From: Pogona vitticeps
Taxonomy: Eukaryota > Chordata > Lepidosauria > Squamata > Agamidae
Direction of reading: 5' to 3'
Length of the DNA: 64,000 nt
Assembly: GCF_051106095.1 (NCBI RefSeq)
Contig: NC_135785.1
Span: 187,440,045 to 187,504,044, forward strand
Positions 12,303-21,928 of this stretch are shown here, in pieces. The notes under the pieces were generated by a model, which was given only the letters and a program-made list of their open reading frames with translations, had not been told where the DNA came from and ran no database searches. The position numbers were made by a program, and so were the translations under genes. Numbering within the stretch: the stretch's first letter is position 1; the number at the start of each line of letters is the position of its first letter.

Positions 12303-12438
12303 CAGTGGTTCTTAACCTTTGTTACTCAGGTGTTTTTGAACTGCAACTCCCAGAAACCTCAGCCAGCAGAGCTGATGGTGAAGGCTTCTGGGAGTTGCAG
12401 TGCAAAAACATTTGAGTAACAAAGGTTAAGAACCAGTG
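12303..12438. mobile_element. hAT-type MITE
   Basis: Terminal inverted repeats 'cagtggttcttaacctttg' and 'caaaggttaagaaccagtg' enclose about 90 bp of internal palindrome ('aactgcaactcccagaaacc' / 'ggcttctgggagttgcagt'). The same family at 57630 carries a perfect 8-bp target duplication, which supports the hAT assignment. Confidence 0.75.
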
Positions 12439-13113
12439 GTCTAGAAGTATCCACAGGCCCCCTGCTGAATAAGAGCATTTTCAGTTACATATTTAAAAAG
12501 TGTCTGCTGCTATACGAGCAATAAAGCAGTAAAATCTGAGTGCAGAGGTGTAGGATCTGTCTTCCTTTTGTTTCTCCTATATTGCGTTCAAATCTTTGTC
12601 TCATAAGACTTGACACCTCATTTTGACGGTCTTGCCCTCTCCCCATAGTCAGACACAACAAAACAAGCTGAACTAAATAAATAATAATTTTAAACAATTA
12701 TTTAAAAATATATCCTACTAAGTCCAAATATATATTTTTTTCCAAAGCACAAATATGTGACTAAAAGCTTTGGGATGTTACATACAATTATCCTGGGGCA
12801 TAGCTGCTGTCACGTGTTCTGGGATCTCCATATCTGTGCCAATTTTCAAGCTGACAACATTGCTCTTGCAAAGATGTCACTGATGCAGCACAAGAAATTT
12901 AGTTCTCAACAATGGACTGATGCCCTGGAGGCCAGTCATCCTCCCAGTAAGCACAGGCATAGGGGTAAATGTTTATCATAACAACCTACATTGGATTGTT
13001 ATGGTCACACCCCCTAGAAGAATCTAGAAATGTACTTCAACAAGAAATACAAAACAAAAGCAAAAAAATAAAAATAAAAATACATTGTGGCACCTTAAAA
13101 ATGAAGTGCTATA

Positions 13114-13446
13114 CAGTAGGACCCCCATATCCACAGGATCAATATCTGCTGATTAACCTATCCATGGTTTGAAAATATTTAAAATATTAAAAGAACAATC
13201 TCCCAAAATATTCATTTTTAATGGTGAAGTTGCCAGAAGCAGCCACTGGAGAGAACCAGAGACCATGCTATGTATAGCATTTGCAAGAGAAATAAATTTC
13301 CACCATGTAATTACCAGAAACGGCCACTAGATATAGCCAGATACCATGCTATTTATAGTGCTTACTGTTAAAATGATGTTCCACTTTTTTCAGTATTCAT
13401 GGTGGGGAAAACTTGGAACTGATCCGCTAGATATGGGATCCTACTA
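13114..13446. mobile_element. Tigger/MER2-like non-autonomous DNA transposon
   Basis: The ends 'cagtaggacccccatatcc' and 'agatatgggatcctacta' are inverted and flanked by TA (13112-13113 and 13447-13448), as in pogo/Tigger elements. The interior holds two similar blocks around 'gccactggagagaaccagag' and 'gccactagatatagccagat'. No transposase remains. Confidence 0.65.
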
Positions 13447-13794
13447 TATTTTTAAATAATTTTTCATGGGAAATTCTTCAGACATATGAATTAGAATACA
13501 AAGACTGGTGGTAAAACATTCATGCAAGGCTCTAAGACAAAGGGATAAACAATGGTGTTTCCTTGCATTTCACATATAGTAATGATTTGTGACCTGTTTG
13601 GTGTTCAGTTCTTCTGGACCTTGATTGTGTAAACAGCAACATGATTAAAGGAAACAACAGAGGAACAACATGTGTTAATTAATATAGAGAATGACAGACT
13701 TAACCTTTGAGCTTTGTTCGGAAAAGATGGACCTATTAGTTGTGAAGGAAAATAACAATGGAAAACAACATAATTATTATATTTACTAATGACT

Positions 13795-14195
13795 TTAAAA
13801 CTCTTGGTTGATATTTAATCCATTGACATGTGTGTCCAGTATGTGTATATATTTTATCTCAGCTGTTTCCCTCTGGGTTCTTATTCTGTAGTTTTTGTTC
13901 TCCAGAATAGCAACTTTCATATGCTCTGAAGAGTGTTCTGGTAGACTTAAGTGATTTGAGACAGGCTTCTGTGCATTGCGATTTCTGATGTCTGATTTAT
14001 GTCCATTAGAGACTGTCCTGTTTGTCCTATGCAGAGTGTAGGGTCACTGCTGTTGTTTGTTTCCTATACTCCCGGTGTTATTATTATTGAACCCCATTAG
14101 AGGTGCTTGGTCTGTTCCTCTTTTTGTGCATAAGGGTTCATCTGTATATCTGAGTTTGCGTCTCCCTCCCCCTTCCAATTCAGTTTAAAGTCCAA
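13795..14195 (-). mobile_element. Penelope-like element remnant, C-terminal GIY-YIG (URI) nuclease part
   Basis: One minus-strand frame ending at the stop 13797-13795 reads SNGHKSDIRNRNAQKPVSNH, LSLPEHSSEHMKVAILENKN and then ILDTHVNGLNINQEF. The pattern DIR..N..KPVS.H, H...MKV.ILE and a closing GLN matches the end of the GIY-YIG domain found in Penelope-like retroelements. The frame continues upstream (RRKLRYTDEPLCTKRGTD) with one in-frame stop. No reverse transcriptase part is visible, so this is a 5'-truncated fossil. Class assignment is by motif only. Confidence 0.45.
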
Positions 14196-14234
14196 CTGAT
14201 GAAGTCCTTCATGCTGTGACCAAACACAGTCTCT

Positions 14235-14900
14235 CTTCCTGCTCAGCTAGCCAGTCCAGGCAGGGGGAGGGAGGACGAGTCTGCCTGCATGGCTGCTAAG
14301 TGGCTAGCAAAACGGCAAGAGGACGGAACTCCAGGAGTGATTGGAAGGATAAGCGGGGCCACCACTGCCGCTGGACATGTCAGTGAATGGTACAGGCCTT
14401 GGGGCCAGACCCTCATTAAGTGCAGCTGCATGGGGATAATCATATTCATAACCAGATATGAATACCCCCATCTCTAATTTGTTTCCATCAATGAATACAA
14501 ATATCCCTGACCCACGTGTCCCGGATCCCCAGGCCTGCCTCCAAAAACCAACCCATCCAGTTATGGGTCGGGGCTCAGCATGTGGGGCCAGCATTGTACT
14601 CGGCGTGCCAATCTGTGAGGAAGCCTGGCTGCAGCTGCTCCACATCCTGCTCGTCTGGCCATTCCAGCCAGGGGGCGGGAAGATGAGTCTCCCTGCTCAG
14701 CTGCCGAATGGCCAGACGAGCAGGAGGATGGAGCAGCGGAGGCCAGGATTCATTGCACATTGGCACGCAGAGCAGGATGCCAGCCCTCCATGCTGCGCTG
14801 CAACCCATATGTGGATGGGTCAGTTCTTGGCCTGGGGATCTGGAACACCTGCACCAGGGATATTCATATTTGTTAATGAATACAGATATCCCATCTCTAG
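14235..14900. repeat. Large fold-back repeat with about 185-bp arms, plus an extra half unit
   Basis: The left arm (about 14483-14664) and the right arm (about 14703-14895, reverse-complemented) align almost throughout. Shared blocks include 'aaatatccctg', 'atccccaggcc', 'acccatcca', 'gcgtgccaat', 'gctgctccatcc' with minor differences, and 'ctgctcgtctggcc'. The centre is 'attccagccagggggcggga'. A third, degenerate half unit precedes it at 14235-14475. The outer ends carry 'atatccc' and 'catctct' motifs. Open frames on both strands here are by-products of the palindrome. Probably a fold-back MITE; family not recognised. Confidence 0.6.
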
Positions 14901-15466
14901 TAAGCAACCATTGAAGCTGATTCTAAACTTCAGTGCAACACTGAGTAAATATTAGGAGAGTAAGAACAACTGTGTCCACTCCTTTCATTCTCGTGATCTT
15001 TCAGAGGTATGTAAATGCGGCAGAAGCAGCTTAGCAAAAGGCTAAACTTCATTATTCTGGCCTAATCAATCAAGGTAGTTAATGTAGTCTAAATTTTAGC
15101 TGTTGATTGAAAAGGTTAACAGATGCTGTCTTTTTTCTTTTATTTTTCTGGTGACCATGCTAACTCTGAGATAAATATATATTTTGATTAAAATTTGGAA
15201 GCATTTGCATGTGATAGATAACTAGAATATTATTACAGCAGCAACAGCAACAATAGCCTGTCAGGAATAAACAAAAACTAATTCATCATATCATACCTGG
15301 ATGCCCTAAACTAGTGTCAATGGATTACATGTGCAGGCATAATTTCCTTGAACATCAGGAAGCAAATCAGAAACTATTGGCAATTGTTTTAAATTGACAG
15401 CCAAATATATTGGAACACTCTAGTTATTGAAATTAGAATCGGGGGAGGAGGATGTATTCATTCATT

Positions 15467-15470
15467 AATT

Positions 15471-15505
<35 letters not shown>

Positions 15506-15590
15506 TTTTATTTATTTATTTTATTTGTACCCCGCGTATGAGGTCTTGCGAGCACTCTAGGCGGCTTCCAATACAACATAAAACAACTAA
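15467..15590 (-). repeat. (ATTT)n run with LINE 3' tail, minus orientation
   Basis: A run of ATTT units is followed by 'gtaccccgcgtatgagg' and 'gcactctaggcggc'. On the minus strand this is the 'ccgcctagagtgc ... ggggtacaaataaa' tail typical of L2-type LINEs, so the microsatellite probably grew from the element's own tail repeat. Confidence 0.6.
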
Positions 15591-16803
15591 TAAAAACAAC
15601 ACAAGAATTATTGCATAAGTATTCTTGCTTCCATATTCTTTTGATTTCTTGCTTTAAAGTTTCACAATTGACTCTGAACTATCTGGAAAGGTTTTCACCT
15701 CTTAAACTTCTGTGTCTCACAGCTTTAAAGACAACGTTTTAAGTGTCTACTTGATTACAACAGTGTTTCAGGGCCTGTCTAGACAGGTATATAGATTGCT
15801 GTTTGCCTCACTGTTGGTACAGTTCAATGTGAACCAAATTACATAATCCACAGCTATTTCTACTTAGATTGATTCATCCTGCCCCTTTAAGAGCTGTCCT
15901 GCTCCTTTCTGGCACAGTGCTATTGGCTTCTGGTGTTTTTGGATGATTCAGAGCCCTCCTGATTTTCATACTCAGTTGGCGAGTTCACACCCAAATGAGC
16001 TGTGGGTGGTCCCCAATGTTTACCCAACTGTGGACCGGTTGGGGGGGCATGTCACACCCATGTGCATATGTGGGGGGGACATGTTGCGCTCGCAGAGGTG
16101 GAGTGCTCTCTCGTGCATGTGTGGGGTGTGCTCGTGAGGGGGGGGAGCAAAGGCAGCAGGGTTGAGGGATCACCTGGGTTGGGCTTCCATAGACAGAGGG
16201 GAAAGCTTTACCCAAGGTTTCCCATAGTCTCGTTGCCTTTGCAAAGGCAGCGAGACTGGGGGATCGCTTGGATCTGAACAATGGTCATGAGAAAAGGTTC
16301 GTAATGGGGCTATGTTGCCTCCATGAGCTCCAACCCCACAAAGCAGTGTAGTCTCAGGAGAGCCGTGTCGGACAAGAAAGGCAGGAAGGGGGGGTTACCT
16401 CCCTTTCATCTCCCCACCTTCATTCCAAAGTTTTTCTCTTATACTGACACTGTCTTCCACTGTTTATTGCCTTTTTACAGATGAGTATGGCATGTAAACG
16501 TACACATGAGTAAACTGGGTAAATCTGCTTACAAGTAAACCAGTGATCGAAAGACCTGTGTGGACCCTTATCATGAGAGAATGAGCATCTCCAGTGTAAA
16601 GGAAGGATCGCTAAATTGAGGAATAAAATAGATCACAGTGAAGAATAGAACTTTTTAAAGTGCAAACCAGACTGCTCCAAAATCCCCTGTCTGGACAGGG
16701 CTTTTTTGGCTCTCCAAAGGGAAGGATTGCTGCTGTTCTTCCCTTTATTGGGTATGGAAAGACTTTCCAAAGGTGAACTTTTGGGGGGACTTTTATTTAT
16801 AAA

Positions 16804-17153
16804 TGAGGGACGTGGTGGCGCTCCGGGCTAAACCGCAGAAGCCTGTGCTGCAGGGTCAGAAGTCCATGCAGTCGTAAGATCGAATCCACGCGACGGAGTG
16901 AGCGCCCGTCACTTGTCCCAGCTCCCGCCAACCTAGCGGTTCGAAAGCATGCAAATGCAAGTAGATAAACAGGGACCACCTCGGTGGGAAGGTAACAGCG
17001 TTCCGTGTCTAAGTCGCACTGGCCATGTGACCACAGAAGATTGTCTTTGAACAAAACGCTGGCTCTATGGCTTGGAAACGGGGATGAGCACCGCCCCCTA
17101 GAGTCGAACACGACTGGACAGAAAAATTGTCAAGGGGAACCTTTACCTTTACC
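16804..17153 (+). mobile_element. Sauria SINE, full length
   Basis: The tRNA-derived head ('gtggcgctccgggctaaacc', box B 'cgtaagatcgaatcc') is followed by the conserved body 'cagctcccgccaacctagcg' and 'accacctcggtgggaagg'. The BovB-like 3' end is 'gagtcgaacacgactggac', and the tail is 'ggggaacctttacctttacc'. A 12-bp target duplication, tttatttataaa, lies at 16792-16803 and 17154-17165. The copy is close to the one at 35931, which suggests recent activity. Sauria SINEs are mobilised by BovB machinery. Confidence 0.92.
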
Positions 17154-18639
17154 TTTATTTATAAACAGAGCAGCTAACACTCATATGCTTTGGGCTTATG
17201 ATCAGTATGCCTACCAACACTTCAACTCGGTGAGAAGTGCCTCTGCACAATGAAAACTATTGTGCCAGCTGCATCCATTCTTGAAGAGGTCCGATCTGGC
17301 CACATTACTTAGGTTTTTGGTTAAAACTTGTGTATTCTGACTGTGCCTGGAGTTTTTGAATGATAATGTGTCAAGGTGGGGTAAGAATATTTTAAATAAA
17401 TAAATTCTCTGAAGCATCTCAGTCTTTTTTCAAGCAAAACTTGATTCTCTTCAAAAAAAAAATCCAGATTGATTTCCGCAGCCAGTGAAGCAGCATCTCT
17501 AGCTACTAATTAAATTCGTTCCAAAAGGCAGCATAGCTGTGGTCTCTAGATTAACGGAATATGTCATTGAAACCGCGGGGGCGTTGGGAGGAAATTGAGC
17601 GGACAAGGTAGACATTTTAAAAACTATGCAATAAATGAGCAATATTCCCCGCATGTTAATTTCTCATTCCTAAGAAGACAAACGAGCTCGACGGGGAACC
17701 GGAGGTGAGGGATAAAAAGAACCCCTAAACCCAATGCGCTAAGGGAGTTCCTCTCTGACGTCACTTCGGTTTCCCCTCGGAATCCTCGAAGGGGAAAGAA
17801 AGAAGGGTGGAAACTCCAGCAGGGAGAACCCAGTAGGGACTTTTTATTTAAAAAAAAAAGAGGGTGCAACAGAATGGGGATTACAAAGTTATTTTCGGGG
17901 CAGTATTTGGAAATATTTCCCAAAGGATTGTTTTACTCTACGGGTGACCCTGGAGGATTTTACAAAAACTAAATGGAAAACTTGTGATTTGAACAGGTTG
18001 GACAACAGGCAGAAATTCAACAGGTGGAGCTACCCCCATCTCTAGCTGCTCCATCTCAACTACAAGAAGTTGTTTACATTTGCGCCTGTGCCTGTCAGAC
18101 AGGGTTTAAAGGCAATAAGCGCCCTGAGCTCCGTTTTCTACTGCCTGCTTCAAGACATGTTTCTCTCTCCCACGCCTGTTCTGGGTACGAGGAGGGGTCG
18201 ATGAGGAATGCTTTTGATGCACTGTAACAATTAAAACACACACACCCCGTGATACACTCCTGTGCTATTACAGATACACAAGAGGACATCCCACCGCCGG
18301 AGAGGGTTTTGTCCTGGCCATTTCGTGTTTGTAGTCTCCTTTTCGTGCCATGTGATTATTTTGGAGCCCTTTGAAGTGCACGAGTCGTGGGAAATAAAAC
18401 ATTTGTGGACACTGTCGAAGCGGGAAAAGGGCTCTTGTTTTACCCTTCTCCTCACGCAGTTATTTCAAGACACTGCATTAAAAAAGAATTCTATTTTTAT
18501 TGAATTTTTCTATATGTTTTATCTCTCGCTCGAGCCCTAACTACATCCTCCACACGAGGAGAACTCAACTAACTGCAAACTAGAGCCTGAAGTCTTGATC
18601 GAATGTGGCTCTCTGAGCCCTTGATATCATTTCCTGGTT

Positions 18640-18776
18640 CTGCTACCGGAAGTCTCCCTCTTGGCATATGAGCGCGATAGCGGCCAGTTCCGAGCAGTGT
18701 TTTGTTCCAGCCGGTGCAGACAAATCCCTGGGGTGAAGTCCATTGCTCGTTCAGTGCCGGTTTTGCTGTGGCTAAT
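18640..18776 (+). promoter_or_regulatory. MBTPS2: MBTPS2 proximal promoter / 5' UTR with ETS-type site
   Basis: CpG frequency rises from about 18640 through the first exon and into the start of intron 1 (about 19090). An ACCGGAAGT motif at 18645-18653 fits ETS/GABP binding, common in TATA-less housekeeping promoters. No TATA box is evident. The exact start site cannot be set from sequence alone. Confidence 0.5.
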
Positions 18777-18851
18777 ATGATTCCGATGTCCGTCGTGGTT
18801 TGCGTGCTGGGCGGTTGGAGTGCCGTCTATTTAGCCGATACGGTTTTAAAG
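18777..18851 (+). CDS. MBTPS2: MBTPS2 exon 1 (coding part)
   Basis: 25 codons, [20 protein letters not shown] then DTVLK, matching human MIPVSLVVVVVGGW. This is the first membrane segment. Ends AAG|GTGAGA, phase 0. The ATG at 18777 is chosen by alignment with the human N-terminus. Confidence 0.95.
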
Positions 18852-21800
18852 GTGAGAGGGGCGCCTTTTCTCCATTGGCCACTATAGGAGGAAATTATTT
18901 CTTTCTGAATGATAGCTCAGCTGTTTTGGGGGCAGGTATGGGGAGCCTGTTGGTGTAAGCAGGAGCGGATGCGAGCGAGCTGCAGGAGCGCGTTCGCACC
19001 GACTTTCTATAGCGCGGATTCAACGCGGGAGTTTGCAGGATGCTTTTCTATATGCATCGGCTCGGTCACCAGGCGGCGTATAATAGGGATTAGCAATGGC
19101 GTGGGGTTCCCCCTCAGTTTGTTCATCCCCACCTTTTCAAGACTGAAATTCATCAGGTTCAGAAGATGACTGCCATGCATTTTCCCCCCTCCTTGAAATT
19201 ATAAAGGTAACCCCTCCCTTGCCCCAAGCCTCAGGAAGTATCCCTTAAATTTGTCAGGGTGCCTTACAGTTCTGGTGGTACAGTATGTGGCCATATAATC
19301 TTCCCTCAGAAGATAGGTAGAAGGTATCTGACATATATACTGTATAAGGTAATTTAAGTGCAGATCGAACTGACAGGGACAATGATATTACTAACACTGG
19401 CCATTTCAGACAAACCTTTTTATATATTTTTATATATGTGTGTGTGATCTGGTGTGTTTGTCTGAAATGGCCAGTGTTAGTAATATCATTCTCCCTGTCA
19501 GTTCGTTCTGCACTTAAATTACCTCTAACCTTAATATCTCCAATCTTGGCCCAAACCATGTGGACTGTATATATCTGGGTGACAGTTTGTGTCTCTAGTA
19601 AAGTAAATGCAGAAAAAGCTCCTATTGTACTGAATTTGTTATTGTCTAAATTGCACGAGGTCTGTTTGTTGCATATGCTGGAACAAGCAGACTGTAAACG
19701 GCTAGGTAAGTAAAATATAATTGCTTTGCAAGAAGTAAGCCGACACAGAAAGGAAGACTTTGTGGATGAGCAAAGAGTGAGAGGATTCCAAGTAGGATTG
19801 CCCAGTTAACAGCATCCTATTCTTGGTGATTTATGGCCAAACCCTGAGCTGTAGGTCTGGCTTTTGTGATGTTGCAGGGGTGGTGCCTTGCAGTATCAAA
19901 GAGGCAAAGGTTGGAAGAAACAGAAACTGTTTCTGGGCCACCCGGTTGTGTCAATGGACTAAGGCCAATTGGGTCCTAAATCCAGGAGGAATATCGCTGA
20001 CCAGATTATACAGCAATCAGTACCTAGAGGAGAATAACCTTTTTTGATAGTTGGAGGATGGAAAAATGCTCTAGCTTCTCTAGTGGTTAGTCTTAACTGG
20101 TAAACCTCACATCACATGCAGCCTTACCTCTAGTGCACATGCCCATATGCGGAGAATTTCCAGGCCCTGCATTCTGGCTTGGGCTTGTGGAAAGTGCACC
20201 ACACTCCTACAGCTTTCCCCCCTGGCCTTTTAATAGTGTCTGCCAGGGCATGTGTAAGAAGTCTCTCCGAGTGCTGACATTCCACTTCCTAACTTGCTCC
20301 AGATTGCAAGGATGGGCCCACCTGCCCTCTTCCCAGTCCCCTGCACTCTTGTTATGCAGCGATAGAAAGGCTTAAAGATCCTAAAACATGGGGTGATTCA
20401 TATGGAGAGATGCAATCCTTCAATATAACCTAAACCAAAGTTGTTTAGGGATTTGTAGGACATAGCTCAGTGGTTTAGGTATCTGGATGTGGTGCCAGAA
20501 TTTGGGAGTTCGATTCCCCATTATGCATCCTTGACAGGGGCTGGACTTAATGATCCATAGGGTCCCTTCCACATCAGATCTGAAATGATGATGGTGACGA
20601 TTTTGCACTTTGCCTGGAAATGGAGCAGTAGTCAGTGAGGTTATAACAAGGAATTATCGTTCATCTTGTAACTAGCTCGTCAGTTTGCCACACAGATGGG
20701 AGGAGACGGGTGCCTGGTCTGTAAAGCTGCTATTCTCAACCTTTTTTGGGGGCCACAGCCCTTTTAGGAGTTTATCTCAGGTTCCAGAGGCCCCTGTCAA
20801 ACAAGAATACAACATATCCTATATTGTGCCAATAGACCTCTCACATATTTTTTCAGTCTGGGGTCTCCTTCAGATGTCCCAGAGGCCCATTCTCTGTTGA
20901 GAATGGCTGCTTTAAAGCCAACCCACATAAACAAAATATTTTTTCTCCCTGCTCATCCTAATATTTATCTCCCCATTTGGATGCCTGGGAAACCATAGTC
21001 TGAGACCTGACAGCTCTATTTCTGAGATCCAGGTTGTAGTCACAGGACATCCAAAGCCATCGTGAGCTAGTCTTCAGATGCAGGAAGTTGTAGGTTCCAG
21101 GACTTCTGGTGAAAAGAGAAAGGAGCTCGTAGGTGAAGTTTATAGATCCAGAAACAGAATGAAGTGTCTGGCAATTTAGTACAGGGTATGAACAATCCTT
21201 CCACAAACATGCACTGCATAGGAAGGAGAACAGTGAGGTAGGAAGCTGCCAAGTGGCTGGAAAGTACTTCCTGAGAACATACTAGAGCAAGCAATGGTTA
21301 TCTTGCCTCTGTCTTGCTAGACCAGCTTGAAAAGATCTACAGGGCAGTTTCTGCTGAAGAAGCAGAAAGGTGGGAGATGATGTTTGGTAAAGATCAGGGG
21401 AAAGAAAGAAAAGTCAGAAGGTACTTAAAGCTAGAATTTAGGAATAAGTACAGGCTGATGATGCTGAAACCCTAGAGACCAACAGAGGCTTCAGGACTAC
21501 TGAAGGGCTTGGGCCCTGGATACTTGAAGGACCGCCTCCTTCCATATGAGCCTACCGGCAGTTAAGATCTAGCCAGGGGGCCCTTTTGAAAGAGCCATCC
21601 CTCAAGGAGGTAAGAGGGATGGCTTGTAGACAAAGGGCCTTCTCGGCAGCTGCCCCCAGACTATGGAACGCCCTCCCAACTGAAATTCGTCTGGCGCCGA
21701 CATTGATGACATTTCGGTGCCAGGTCAAAACCTTCATGTTCCAGAAGGCTTTTAATTGAAATAACATCAACTGTGGGTCCTGATGATGGCAATTTTAATT

Positions 21801-21888
21801 GTATTTTAATCATTTTATTTTTATTGTATTGAATTTTAATTATTGTAAGCCGCCCAGAGACCTCTGGGTACAGTGGGCGGCATATAAA

Positions 21889-21928
<40 letters not shown>

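Larger units (their letters stand above)
8435..18640. other. Interval between SMPX coding exon and MBTPS2 promoter
   Basis: No coding exon was recognised. The SMPX non-coding first exon and muscle promoter could lie here or may be outside the window; I could not place them. Identified contents are SINE, MITE, Penelope-like and fold-back copies listed separately. Positions 9885-9990 and 10083-10380 hold several short hAT-like MITE remnants ('ctcccatcattcct', 'gggatgatggaagtt'). Positions 10400-11960, 12440-13100 and 15000-15460 show nothing recognisable. Positions 15940-16290 are G-rich with short GGGGGG runs and no convincing frame. Positions 17170-18640 appear to be largely unique sequence. 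Confidence 0.5.

Noticed and set aside
14458-14955. Overlapping frames of more than 100 codons on both strands
   Set aside because: Explained by the palindromic fold-back repeat; the two strands encode near-identical peptides because of symmetry.
17624-17923. 99-codon minus-strand open frame as SMPX upstream exon or another gene
   Set aside because: No domain, no recognisable splice context, and SMPX exon 1 is non-coding in mammals.
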